A DNA stretch of 64,000 nucleotides, from NCBI GenBank assembly GCA_002917775.1, contig KZ627157.1, forward strand, positions 1,381,698 to 1,445,697, read 5' to 3'. Positions 10,906 to 31,139 of this stretch are shown here, piece by piece (position 1 is the first letter of the stretch; each line of letters begins with the position of its first letter). Both the position numbers and the translations under genes were made by a program. The DNA comes from Glaciozyma antarctica PI12. Taxonomy: Eukaryota; Basidiomycota; Microbotryomycetes; Kriegeriales; Camptobasidiaceae. Below the pieces are notes generated by a model, which did not search any database, was not told the DNA's origin, and saw nothing but the letters and a program-made list of their open reading frames with translations.

Positions 10906-11420
10906 TCACCCCAAGCTCCCCAGAACCATCCCAGCAATCTCACCCCCCTCCCTCCCCCGCTGTCGCTCTTTGAACAGCCGCCCCACTTCCGCAGACTTGC
11001 GTTCTACGAGCGCCGACAACGAGGGCGGTGCGAGAGGCGCCGGCGTGGGGGGTATTGGGACGCCACCGATTGGAGAGGAACGGAGAGTCGCGAGGAGGGT
11101 TGTGAGAGTTGCTAGGAGCTGGGATACGGCTGTGAGAGGTTAGCTACGCCCTCGAGAAGGGCGGGAGCGACGTACCCACTGCGTCCTCGGGACAGTCTTC
11201 CTCGAAAGCGTTCTCCCTACCTTACGCAGTATCAGCTCTATCTCTACACCCGCACGAGACAAGGAGGACGCACCACCTATCCAGCACCCGCAACACTCCC
11301 CTCTCCACCTCCCCCAGAACCCCCTCCCCTCCAACCCCCAACAAGATCCCCACGCACCCTTCTCGCCTCCAATACCGGGTCCTCCAATCCCGCCGCTACG
11401 CCGCGGCCGGTATTTATAGT
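10906..11420 (-). CDS. unidentified small protein, 5' part uncertain
   Basis: Not recognised. A minus-strand intron at 11130-11175 has all three normal signals (donor GTACGT, branch GCTAAC, acceptor TCACAG). It joins ENAFEEDCPEDAV to AVSQLLATLTTLLATL, and the frame then runs through a Pro-rich linker and a charged helix (ERKSAEVGRLFKERQRG) to a stop at 10906. A second intron with donor GTGCGT and branch GCTGAT lies upstream, near 11225-11275. The region before it is Gly-rich and readable in more than one frame, so the N-terminus and start are unresolved. Being a real gene is supported by the splice signals; its function is unknown. Confidence 0.45.
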
Positions 11421-13276
11421 CGAAGGAGCGCGCTGCGAGTGCGGGAGAGGGAGGGGGGAGGGACGCTGGTAGGGAGAGGCGGCGAGGGGGGAGAAGCCTG
11501 GGGGAGGGGTGGCGGTGTATTGCGCGAACGGGTTCGACAGGGTGGGCGAAGGAGCTTTTGCGCGAGACGTGGGGGAGAGTGGGAGGAGGATAAGAGGGTG
11601 CGAACGGTGCTTCGTTCTTGACCTCCTTCGTTCGCCCTCGGTTGAACTTCTCTGCTCGTAGGCGCTCTGAAGCCCACCCTTCAGCCTCCGTGCGGCTCCC
11701 CTCGAGGTCTGACCATCCCAGCCCTCCGCGCGGTCGTCCTTCAGGTCGCAAAGGAACTGCTCCCTTCCTCGGACTCCTCGACGGCGCCAGCTCTGTCTAA
11801 CCCCTCGCTCGTTGCTCTGCTTTACGGTGAATAGAAGGTACCGCCGAGTGCTCCCTACTTACCCGAACCCGCTCGGTCTACCTGGTTTGCTCGCATGCGT
11901 CCCAGCTCTCCTCGCGGGGTCGCACGCTTCCCCAGCTTTCTCTCGCGAGGCTCACGTCCTCCAGCCAGAACAGACCGACGAGGCCAAGTTTCGCTAGCTG
12001 AAATTTCGACGGGAGCTACTGCAGGGAGAAGGCGAAGTGGTCCACTCCCCTAGCTGAGCTGAATCGACAGCCTCCTGCTCCCTTCTCACCGCCTTCCTTC
12101 TCGGCCACACGGAACTGCATGCTGTGCATCGAGATCAAGTCGTCTTTGCTCGGAACTAGGCTGCAGTCTGCGACGAGATGGTCATCCTATAGCTTGCGAA
12201 TGAGGGCGACGGCTTGAGCTCCCGCCGCTGATTCTTACTTCGTTGCAGGCATCTCCGCCTCAATGGCCCATCGCAGAGACTCAATAGTGGAAAGAGTGTG
12301 TACTCTCTCTCTTTCGACGAAGTCGCTGCTGAACCTCCTTCTTATCTCAGCGACCAAGCTCGCCGGCGGATCTTGCGAAGCTCTCGCTGCAGACTAATCG
12401 CGTCTCGCTCGAAGCAGGCCTGCAACGCGGATAGGACATACGCTCGATGTGTGTTAATGGTACTTCCCAATTCACTGGAGGAAGCTGATGAGGATCAGTC
12501 CGCTGGTCGGCCCCGTACCGCTTCCTCAACACGCTCGCGAGCGGATCGCAGGAGGTCGTTTCGACCTGGCGCTTTATCTCTCAGTAGCGACTCTAGTAAT
12601 AGGCCTCCGAATTCCCTGCGTTCAGTATCGCAGCTCGAGTATCGCAGCCCGTAATGAGGAGAGCGTGAAGAGAAAGTCTCCGTGGGGAGAGACCCGCCGA
12701 TTTCGCCGAAGGAGTCTCGAGCAGACGCCGTACCGTGGAGCTCTTCGTTTCCCCAACTTGCAGCGACTTCGCCCACCACTAGTGGCCTGCGTTGTGCCCG
12801 CAGCTCCCAGCACGTTGGTCTTCGGCGCCAATACCTCGGGTTTAACACCGTCAGCGCCAGTCGCCGCCCTTCGTGTGACGACGCATCACGCCCGGAGGAT
12901 CAGTGGACGCGAAGCTTTAGTGGACGCGAAGGTGAGCTCGAGAAGGGTTGCTATTTGTAAGGGGAGCAGGAGGGAGGTGCTGCTGGGGTGGAAGAGCTCA
13001 AGGGAAAGCCTGGAGCTCGGCCTCCTTGGAGACGAGGTGTGCTCAGCTCGGGTCCTCTGCTCCTGCGGCTCCGTGGGGCTGGATAGTAGGAGAACACAAG
13101 GGCAGGGATGGGCCGCTATGGCGTGCCTGGGAGGCAGCTGCCGCTGCTTGCCCCTGGGCACGCGTGTTGATCTATCCCCCTTTGTTCGAGCAGCTTGGAG
13201 CAGCAGGCCAGCGGCTCCAGAACAGATTACCAGCGGGGAATCGACTCAAGGCTACCCACGGAAGCTCTACGCCACC
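11421..13276. other. long leader/promoter region of the BEACH gene
   Basis: About 1.9 kb with no supported gene. The BEACH reading frame happens to stay open upstream of its ATG back to 12488, but that stretch is Cys/Arg/Ser-rich and shows no domain, so I treat it as leader. A TATTTATAG motif (TATAAATA on the minus strand) sits at 11411-11419. Confidence 0.4.
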
Positions 13277-22829
<9,553 letters not shown>

Positions 22830-23143
22830 AAAGACATTTTGGATCGCCTTCGCTGTGGTCGACCGAGAGGGAATGAGCGAGCGCTGGTGAGTGGACCCGT
22901 GTTGGTTTGACTTTAACGTGCTGCACGCTTCCGTAAGAAGTTCAATCGCTGCTCTTGCGTTTACAGTTGAGGGAGCAAGAGCAGCGTGCGATCGTGTTCA
23001 AGCCTCGCTCGCGTCGGATTCGCTAGCGAGCTCGGGCTTTCAGATTTCAGATTTTGAGTCCCATTAACGTCTCCTCTTCGACCGCTCCGTCTTTGTCTCT
23101 CGCCAAATCTCAGAGAGTAGTACTAATGCAACGAACGACGAAC
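22830..23143. other. convergent 3' spacer
   Basis: Separates the BEACH stop from the stop of the minus-strand gene to the right. It should hold both 3' UTRs. Nothing else seen. Confidence 0.6.
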
Positions 23144-24895
23144 TCATCTACAGCTGACCGCGACCTGCCTAATCGCGATCCTCCGAATCCTCTCCTTCTC
23201 CTCCTTCTCAAACTGCTCAAACCTCTCCCCCAGCACTTCGACCGCGGGACTGTGCACCTTCTTATCTTCCTCGCTCCACCTCGATTCCCTCCTCTCCACC
23301 TCCACCAGGTCCTCCAGCTCGTCCGTCGCCCACCCGCTCCCTCGATCGAATGACGAGCTCCCACTTTTCCGCGTGCTGCTGTCAAACGACGAGGATCTGA
23401 TGGAGGAGCACTGGTCGTGCGATCCGATACCGCGAAGGATGGAACTCGACTTTTTGCGAAAGACGATGGGGATCAACCGCGTGCTGAGCTTGCGGTTTCG
23501 AGGAGATCGGGGAGGGGTGCGAGGTTTGATGAAGGAGGGATGAGGCGCGACGGGGGTAACGCGTCGAGAGTTGGAGAGCGAGGGAAATGTACTGGGTGCT
23601 GGATGAGGGTAGGAGAGGGAAGGTGGGATCGCAAACAAGCTTGCGGCGGAGAGAGAGAGCTGCTTGCGATTCCTGTCGCCTCCCTCCATTCTTGGTCGCT
23701 CCTCGGTTATCTCCTCCGTCTCCTCTCCCTCGCTCGCATCGATGTATTCCGAGAATCCGGAGACGTCCGACGACGTCGAATCCCGTCTGCTAGACTGAGC
23801 CTCCGCCGCGATCAGCGTCGACATCCGAACTTCGACGCTCCTGTGGTTCCTTCTCGCATAGTTCCGGTTGACCGACTGTGCCGCGATCATCCGGTCGAGT
23901 TCGTCCTCCTCGTCAAAGGCTTCGCCGCGTGCGAAAGAGGACGACGCGGAAGGGAGGGCCGAGGAGCTGAGACTGCTTCGCTGGGTGCTGGAGATGGCGA
24001 GGAAGGGAGAGTAGAAGGAAGGTGCGAGACGCCGACGGGCGAAAGGGTGGATTCGGCTCGGGAAGGTGGAAGGGAGGAGAGAAAATCCGCTGATTGACGT
24101 TGCGCGAGTGGAGGGTGGCGAGCCGGTTTCGGAGAGGGAGTTGTTGGACGCTGAGGAGGGCGATGAAGCGAGGGGGGGTTTTCTGAAGGGTCGAGGAGGA
24201 GTCGAAGGAAGGGGATGGAAGGAAGCGAGTAGGAGAGTAAGAGCGATGGGTGAGGTCGGCCTCCGGGCCTTGCGAGACTTCTGAAGCTGCGTAGGTGAGG
24301 CGGTCAGGATCCTAGGACACGAAACGACGCTGTAATTGAGAGATCACTTACCTCGCTTGCCGTTCAATCGTTCCCTCTCAGCTTCAGAAGCTCCGCACGC
24401 CCCTCCCTCCCTCGACATCCCCTCCTCGCTCACCACACTCGTCCTCGCTCTCCCCGAATCTTCCGCCTCACGGTCCGCAATTGCCATCCATATTCCCATC
24501 CGCTCTCCTTCCCTCGTACTCCCCACTTCTCCCGTCCCACCCTCCGTCCCAGGCTCGCACTTCGGCCGCTCCATCTCCCCAGTGGGGAAGAACTGAGGAA
24601 AGCTCGAAGTTTCCACGGCGAGAGGCGACGACATCTCCAACCTCGAGAGGGAGTCGTCAGGGGATTGAGAGATGGGAGGAAGTGGAAGAGGGGGAGGTGG
24701 CGGACCTCCGATTGACGAGGAGCGAGGTGTGCCCGACGAGGCGCAGGCGGGGAAGAGGAATGTGCGAGAGTTAATGTTCTGGACTGGAGAGTCGAAGAGG
24801 TGGGAAGGGCAGCGGCGGGAGTGGGCTGAGGGAGCGAGGGAAGGAGGAGAGGTGGCCAGGAACGCGTGGAGGGAGAGGTACGACACTGAGGACAT
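23144..24895 (-). CDS. unidentified Ser/Pro-rich protein
   Basis: Not recognised. The C-terminal exon is convincing: it runs from about 24290 to 23144 with EDELDRMIAAQSVNR, an acidic patch (EGEETEEITEERP), basic Ser/Pro tracts (PRTPPRSPRNRK) and a charged coiled-coil tail ending RRIAIRQVAVSCR. An N-terminal exon beginning MSSVSYLSLHAFLA at 24895 has a Pro run and an acidic helical end, and stops at a good GTAAGT donor near 24350. That donor and the obvious acceptor (CTACGCAG) do not keep the same frame, so at least one junction is mis-assigned or a small exon is missing. Low-complexity, probably largely disordered. Function cannot be given. Confidence 0.5.
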
Positions 24896-25315
24896 TGAGA
24901 TTGAATTAGCGGTGAGGAGGTGATGGACGGAACGCGAGTATCGCTCTATGAAAAGGAGGATCAGCGATGTTCATGAAAAGAGCACGCACGGCGTACCTTG
25001 AGCGATCGGAGCTCCGGAGAAGAACGGTTCTCGCTCGTCGAGTGGACCTGGGAGGAGGAAGAGAGGAAGAGCGACAGATTATTTTCTCAGACGAGCGAGC
25101 AGAGAGGATCAGCGACGACAAGGTTTCGCTCCTCTGGCGCCGAGGAGAGATGAGTGAGCAGAACTCGAACCAGGCAAGCAGGCAACAATGAAGCAATTAA
25201 CACGTCGCGACGCTAGCGAGGGCGATCCATCAACGCAACCAGGCTTGGTCAGCTCCTCAGCCTCTTCTGGACACTGACCGTTACACAGGAACCACCGCGA
25301 ACCACCTCAGGCCCT
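24896..25315. other. spacer between Ser-rich gene and HOP2
   Basis: No coding signal. It should contain the promoter of the Ser-rich gene and the HOP2 3' UTR. Confidence 0.5.
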
Positions 25316-26302
25316 TCAGCCGCTCTTCGCCTTCTTCTCCCTCTTCTGCACCTCGCCCACCTCCTTCCACACCTCCTCCTCCTCCTCATCCCACTCTCCC
25401 CCGATATCCTCCTCCCACAGTTCCCTCTCCTCGCCCTTCCTCCTCCCGCCCTGATCCATCAGCATCCCTTGGATCTCGAGGGCGATCTTACGCCTCTTTT
25501 GCGCGATGCTGCGCGTGCTGGCAAAGGAGGAGTCGAGGGCGGCAAGGGAGGAGGTGGTGATGGTGGGAGCAGTGGGGTCGCGCAGAAGGGCGAGGGAGGC
25601 TGAGAGAGAGGCGGACTGCGCGAGGCTGGTCAGTGAGGAGCGCGACTCAAACGAGGGGGGGACGGGGACGGACCTTGGTGGAGAGCTCTGAGAGGTGCGC
25701 AGGGAGGGAGGAAGTGCGGGGAGTGTTCGTGATCGAGGCTTTGGCTGCGCGGGGTGAGCTGGGGAAGGCGAGGTGAAGGAGAGGAGGGGACGCACTGCGG
25801 TTAAGAGTCTTGATCTCTTCCTTCAAGGCAGTCTCCTCCTCCTTGAGCTCCTTGATAGACCCTCCGAGCTCTGCAACAGCCTCAGGGTCAAGCGCGTCCG
25901 TATCGCTCTGCACTCATCAGCTCGCTCCCTCCGCCACTCCCGCCGCCACTCCACTCACCTGCAACGCGCAATACACCGTCGTCTTCCCATACACCTTTCC
26001 CATGATCTCTCCCTTCTCATGCAATGCAGCCAACGTCTTCTGCGCCTGAGGCTTTGAGACACGCGACTTGAGGTTCGCCGAGAGGTCCGCTGGACGCGAC
26101 GAAGGAGTGAGTTTCGAGTGGCGTGAGAGAGGAGGACGCGCCGCACTTGCTCCGTAGGGTCTGTTTTGATCGCGGAGGTATTTGAGGACCTGGAGGAGCC
26201 GTTAGTCGAGTGGGACGCTCCTCCGGAGGGAGGACTCGCTAGCTCTTCGGCCTCGTCTCCTCTCGCTGAGATGACCTTCTCCTTCTTGACTGCTGCAGAC
26301 AT
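25316..26302 (-). CDS. HOP2: Hop2/TBPIP homologous-pairing protein
   Basis: Meiotic partner of Mnd1 that stimulates Dmc1/Rad51 strand exchange between homologous chromosomes; nuclear. After a short N-terminal exon (MSAAVKKEK), the winged-helix domain reads VLKYLRDQNRPYGASAADL, SKPQAQKTLAALHEKGEI and GKVYGKTTVYCALQ, matching TBPIP in order and spacing. A coiled coil follows (IKELKEEETALKEEIKTL), then a leucine-rich helix (LSASLALLRDP) and an acidic C-terminal tail. Total is about 250 residues, normal for the family (human 217). Start 26302 and stop 25316. Introns near 26220, 26110, 25945, 25785 and 25660 restore frame. Its presence implies a meiotic programme. The exact exon 1 donor is weak (GTCATC), so the first junction is tentative. 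Confidence 0.88.
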
Positions 26303-26765
26303 GATTCTGGAGGTGACTTGGAGATGCGCAACTGCTGGCTCAAGTTACGCGACGAGATGAGGGAGAAGGAGAGAAAGCGCGGACGCGGTGAGGACTGGGG
26401 GCGTTTTCAGTTCGTCCTCTCTCTCCGAGGAGGCTCCTCAGGCGCAAATGCTCAGGCTGCGAAGTTAACCTCGAGGACTCGTCTCGCCCATCTCACGTTC
26501 CCGTCCTTCTGTACTCTGGAGGAATTCAGTCGCCACCGTCGAGTGAAGGCACAGCGACCTCGCTCCCGAACCTCCTCTGCAATCTCTCCAATCTCTCGCG
26601 CGAACTTTGAGATTGACAAGTGATGATGTTGATGTGAGATTGCGGGGACGAAATATAGCGCGAGGGGGATGTAGAGCAAAAAATGGGTTTGTATATGTGG
26701 TATCGAAAAACGAAGCGAGGGATAAGTCAACTAGGGATGGGAGATGGGCCCAAGAAGGGGCGAAA
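26303..26765. other. HOP2 upstream / GATA-factor downstream region
   Basis: No gene supported. It holds the HOP2 promoter and the 3' UTR of the GATA factor on the same strand. A relatively AT-rich patch lies at 26630-26710. Confidence 0.5.
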
Positions 26766-29700
26766 TCACCCTCTCGCCTCGGAATAAGGGTGATTCCCAA
26801 AAGCGTACGCCTGCGTCGGTGGTGCGCCAAAGTACCCCGGTGCACCAGTGACGACCGGCCCCGGCGACGTTCGTTCCCAGCTCTCGTCGATCCTCAACCT
26901 CTGATGCGGCTCCTCGCGGTCGTTCGATACGGGTGCGGAGTAGGGAGAGCCGGATCGTGCGGGAGATTCGGTAGGGGCGAGAGAACGCCAGTGACGAGAG
27001 GCGGGGGTGGAGAGGGTGGAAAGGCGGGGAGAGGGCCATTCGACTTCGGGAGAGATGCGAGGGAGGGTAGGGAGTTGGAGAGTCGGGGCGGGGATGGGGG
27101 GAGGAGAGGGTGCAGGAGGAGGAGCGGGAGGGAGGGGGTTGTCGACGGGGAGTGGCGGAGGGAGGGTGCTGTCGATTGAAGGTCGACGAGAGGGAGGAGC
27201 CGAGTCGGTCGCCTTGCGCTTGTGCGAGAGGGACGTCGGTCGAGGAATGTTGTGGAGCTTGTCTGCGCGAGTTCGTCAGTTCCTCCTTCACAAAGCGAAA
27301 CGCAAGTGCGACTCACGATAGAGACAGCAAGCGTTGCAGAGCAGCTTGCCCTCGGCGTCCTTCCTCCACATCGGCGTCGACGTCGCAGCGCAGTTGTGGC
27401 ACGTCGGCGGCGTCGCAGACGCAGCAGCCTGCGCAGCCGCTCCTGTCGTCGTCCTCCCCCTCGCGCCGATCGCCTGCTTTGAGAATCCCTTGGGCCGAGG
27501 CTTGCCGTGAAGCTTGAGGTAAAGTCCGCATCTGCGCGCCACAAACGATCAGCTTCGACCCCGACGAACGCCGACGACGGTAGACGCACGCATTGCACAG
27601 CAGTTCGTCCGCCGGTCCCCTCCTCCACAACGGCGTGACGATCGACGCACAATGCGAGCACGAAGGTCCCTCATGCCCATCGCTCGCCTCGACCTTGGGC
27701 TCCTTCCTACTCCCCGTCCCAGGGACCTGCGTCGCATGCGGATTCCTATTCTTCTTATGCGCCGCCGCTCCGCCCGTCTCCTTCGGCTTCCGCTTCCTCT
27801 TGACCGACTTTGTTGGAGCTGTAGGAGCGTCGTGAGAGGGGCCACCTTCGACGGATTCGAGATGCGTCGCTTGTGCGGACCAGTCGAGAGCGCCGCGAGA
27901 AGGGTCGACGGAATCGTAAGGCGAGGATTCGTTCGAGGAGGGGTGCTGGGATTGGAAGTGAGGAGGGTCGTAGATCGAAGGTGGCTGCTGGCTCGAGTCG
28001 AAAGAGCCGGGGTAGGCGAGAGGGTAGCGGTACTGGAGTGAGCGAGGGTCGTACGCAGGTTGCTGGTTGTAGTTGCTCAAGGGGAGTGCGAGCGTCGGAG
28101 GCTGAGGAGGACAGTCGGCCGTCGTACGCTGCTCGTACACTTGTTCACCTTCGAGGCGTCGTTCGAGTCGAGCCATCTCGTCTCCCTCGATCTCAAAGAC
28201 TGGGCGACCAGCCGCCGGCCCTGGCGAGGTCCCACCGCTTCGCCCAGCAAGGACGAGCCCTTCGAACGGGTCCGCCGTCCTCTCCTTCCCGCCTCGCTCC
28301 TCGAAATCTCGCCAAATGCTCTCGAACGTAACCTCGCCTCCTCGCTCGGCGTCCCTGAACCCGTCGTTCAGCTCGTCCATCCCCAGGCTCCCCATGAGAC
28401 TGGGCTCCGGCGAGGGCGTAAGGAACCGTGAATATGGGCCTTGGACGACGTTGTAGCTGCCGTACGACGAGTGAAAGGCGGGGAGAATGGGGTACATGGC
28501 CTGCATTTGCGGGGAGAGGGCGTAGGAGTTGGGTTGGCCCGTCGAGGAGAAGGCGTTGTACATGGCGTTGTTGCTGTTGGGAGAAGGGAGGGAAGGTGGA
28601 GGAGCGTTGGCGCCGAAAAGAGTGTTCCAAGAGTCGTCGGCGATTGGGGGCCAGTCGAGTGTGGGAGCAGGGTTATAGGCGTGTCGAGGTTGAGGAGCTT
28701 GCAACGGTTGTTGCTGCTGCTGCTGCTGCTGTCGTTGAAAGCGAGTCAGACTGAGTGTTGAAGCGAGCAGCAAGGAGAAAACTCACGTTGGGTCGCCCCG
28801 TGAGCAGGTCCTCCTGACCAAGTGACGCCAGCATCTCGTTCCCCAACCGCCGCGAATCGTCCGTTCTTCGCTCCATATGCCAAAGACGCCAGGTGAGGTT
28901 TTCTAGGCGTGAACCCTGCGACAGAAAATTGGTTAGCGAAGCGCCTTGAGGAGGGAGATTCTGGTCGTGCGGGGATCGCGGCGAGCTCGAACTGGACCTG
29001 AGTCTTCGAGCGAGCTCACGCTAAGAAAGGGATCCACTTGGACACAGCGTGGGGAGCGAGAGAGACCAGGCGTTCCTGAAAGTCTCTCGCAACTCGCAAA
29101 GTTACGAAACGACGACCAAGGTCATGGGGTTCGCACAAGCACGCAAGTACCGAAGATTTGGGTGGAATTTAAACGGCTGCAGCCTCGGATGTCTACGCGC
29201 CTGCTGCTGCACTATCTCAGCTACACAGACGACTCTGCCCTTCGCAAACGAAAGCAGAGCCAGCTCGACTTGATCTCCTCGGACGCGGCCCGGTGAGGAG
29301 GCGCCTGCGCAGCACGAAAGAGGGGGGCAGAGTGGACCAACCTCTCCCTCAGCTAAGGCAACCGTAGCTCGCTAAGCACTGCAAAGGAGAGGTGCACAAG
29401 CTTCGCGCAGAGAGCAAGAACCCCGCAGAGAAACTGCAGAGTCCTCTCATGACGCTCGCCCTCACCGCCTCCTCAAGCTAGCGAGCGAGCTGGTACGCCT
29501 CAAAGAGAGAGTGCCACAGCCTGAATCGCACTGCAGAACAGCACTCCCTAGCTAGCCAACCCCTCCCCAGCTCTCCCTTCCCTCCCACGACCCGGCCATC
29601 CCTCTTCAGAAAACTCGACCACGCAAACGGGCTTACCTTGTCCAAGCTGCTAGCGACCTTTGTGCAGGCGTTCCAGGTGCGCCGAAGAGCGTTGGCGTTG

Positions 29701-29829
29701 AGTGGTTCGGTGGAAGGAGTGGAGGAAGGGTTGTCCTGCGAGCGAGACGTCGACGCGTTAGGAAGCGAAGGAAGGAAGGCGACGAAGCTTAAAAGGGAGA
29801 CGCACTTTGAATCGCAGAACGTAAGGCAT
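26766..29829 (-). CDS. two-finger GATA transcription factor with AreA-type N-domain
   Basis: DNA-binding regulator of about 690 residues. It starts at 29829 with MPYVLRFK. Exons 2 and 3 build the fungal GATA N-domain (DUF1752, AreA/Gln3-type): LNANALRRTWNACTKVASSL joined to GSRLENLTWRLWH. A Gln run comes next (CTG repeat at 28707-28728), then a Ser/Pro/Tyr-rich activation-like region and a basic KSVKRKRKPK signal. Finger 1 is CSHCASIVTPLWRRG...LLCNACGLYLKLHGKPRP; finger 2 is CHNCAATSTPMWRKD...LLCNACCLYHKLHNIPRP. The fingers are about 42 residues apart, without the Cys-rich linker of the siderophore repressors (Urbs1/SreA/Fep1). Finger 2 has Cys where CNACG is usual. The intron between exons 2 and 3 is 721 bases (28916-29636). 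Nitrogen or iron roles are possible; target genes cannot be inferred. Confidence 0.87.
28707..28728. repeat. CTG/CAG repeat encoding polyglutamine
   Basis: About seven in-frame Gln codons (CAG with CAA) at the start of exon 4 of the GATA factor, directly after the intron acceptor. Confidence 0.75.
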
Positions 29830-31139
29830 GCAGCGTTGAGGAGCTCAGGACTGGGAGGAGGAGGCGAGTGGCGAATTCGTTCGAGTTAAACAAGTCGGCA
29901 AAGCGGTTGGCTGAGGAGCTAGCTGGCGGTTGGGGAAGGAGGGAGGTCGAGCTGAGGAGGGCTGCTGAGGACGATAGGCGGCGATGGAGGGCGTCGGAGC
30001 TGTTGGGCTGGATCGAGGAGGGTCGGTCAAGGTGTTGTATCGTATGCTGAGCCTCTGAACGACACCGAGGGCATCGCTGAGTGAGGGAGAAGACTGCGGC
30101 GAGACAGATCGATAAGACGAACCATTTGTCAGTGGGGGACGGACTGGACAGCCTGCCAGCTCCTGCTCACCTTGGTTCCGTTCGTACACTCGCTGCTCTC
30201 CCACTCGGAGTGGTCTTCAAGCTGGAGAGAACCTCGAGCGGCAAGGTGAAGCTCGGTCGGCGAGCGCACGGAGTCCGGAGCGCGCGAGGAATCGAGCTGA
30301 GGAGCTCTTCGGCGACCCGGAGCTCATCGTGGATGCGGAGGTGGAGGACCAAGGGGCGACGGAGAACGTGTGGAGGAGGCAAAGGTGGAAGCGAAGGAGG
30401 ACGAGGTTTGACCTTCTCCATCTCCTCTCCCTCCGAGACCGACCACCTCGCTCCGGCGGTTCTCCCGCTCCCGCGATTAGCGACAAGGCGTGGGGATCAG
30501 TCTTCTGCTCAGTCGTCTCCAGAGCAAGGGGTGGAGAGGGAGTTCCAGACTCTTGTGCAATCTCCCTCAACGGGGTGCAATGGGTGCAGCGTGCTCTCCC
30601 CCCATCGAATCCTCTCGCTCCTCGACCCCGCTGCTTCAAGAACGTGTGGGGAGCGAGCGTTCCCCTCGGCCCGGAGGTCTTTGAACTCACGAGACGAGTG
30701 CGTTCGTCGAAAGCGAGGAGTCTCGTCGAGGGCTTCGCACGTCGGGCGCTTTCTCTCCTCGAGAGCTGCGTTCCCTCTTCTCGAGTCTTGCTGCCACCTT
30801 CAAACGCCGCACCACGCGCGCCGATAGATGTTCCTGCTCTGCTGGGGACCGGACGTTCTCACATTCCTGCGTCCCAAATTCCGGAGTTCGCTTGACTGGC
30901 GTCGTGCTGGTTATCCAGTCCCTCCCTCTCCATTCACGAGAGGACGCCAGCTCGCTCCCCATTCCTCCCACAAAGTCTCCAAGCCGTGGCCCTCACCACT
31001 TCCCACGCCACGCTCCTACCTTCTCCACCCCCATCGCCGGCGCCGAAGACCCCACGCTCAACTCTTTCTCACCCACTTCGTCTAGCCAGCACGAGAGAAT
31101 GGCGAGATACCGATGAGAAAGTGCCTGGAGAGAGCAGCG
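29830..31139. other. 1.3-kb region upstream of the GATA factor
   Basis: Nothing codes convincingly. Frames of 119-248 codons exist on both strands (for example 30081-30827 plus) but are Arg/Ser-rich, overlap, and have no domain. A long promoter for the GATA regulator plus the COG2 3' UTR is the simplest reading. Confidence 0.45.

Noticed and set aside
10415-11143. 242-codon plus-strand frame
   Set aside because: Lies opposite a minus-strand gene with proper introns, and its sequence is low-complexity.
11411-11419. TATAAATA on the minus strand as a promoter
   Set aside because: Single motif within a possibly coding Gly-rich stretch; no start site could be tied to it.
12488-13276. Upstream in-frame extension of the BEACH protein
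   Set aside because: No domain, odd Cys/Arg-rich composition, and the ATG at 13277 has an excellent context. A spliced upstream start cannot be excluded.
27222-27517. Plus-strand Arg/Ser-rich frames over the GATA fingers
   Set aside because: Antisense shadows of the zinc-finger exons.
30081-30895. Plus-strand frames upstream of the GATA factor
   Set aside because: No domain or splice support; composition typical of random frames in GC-rich DNA.
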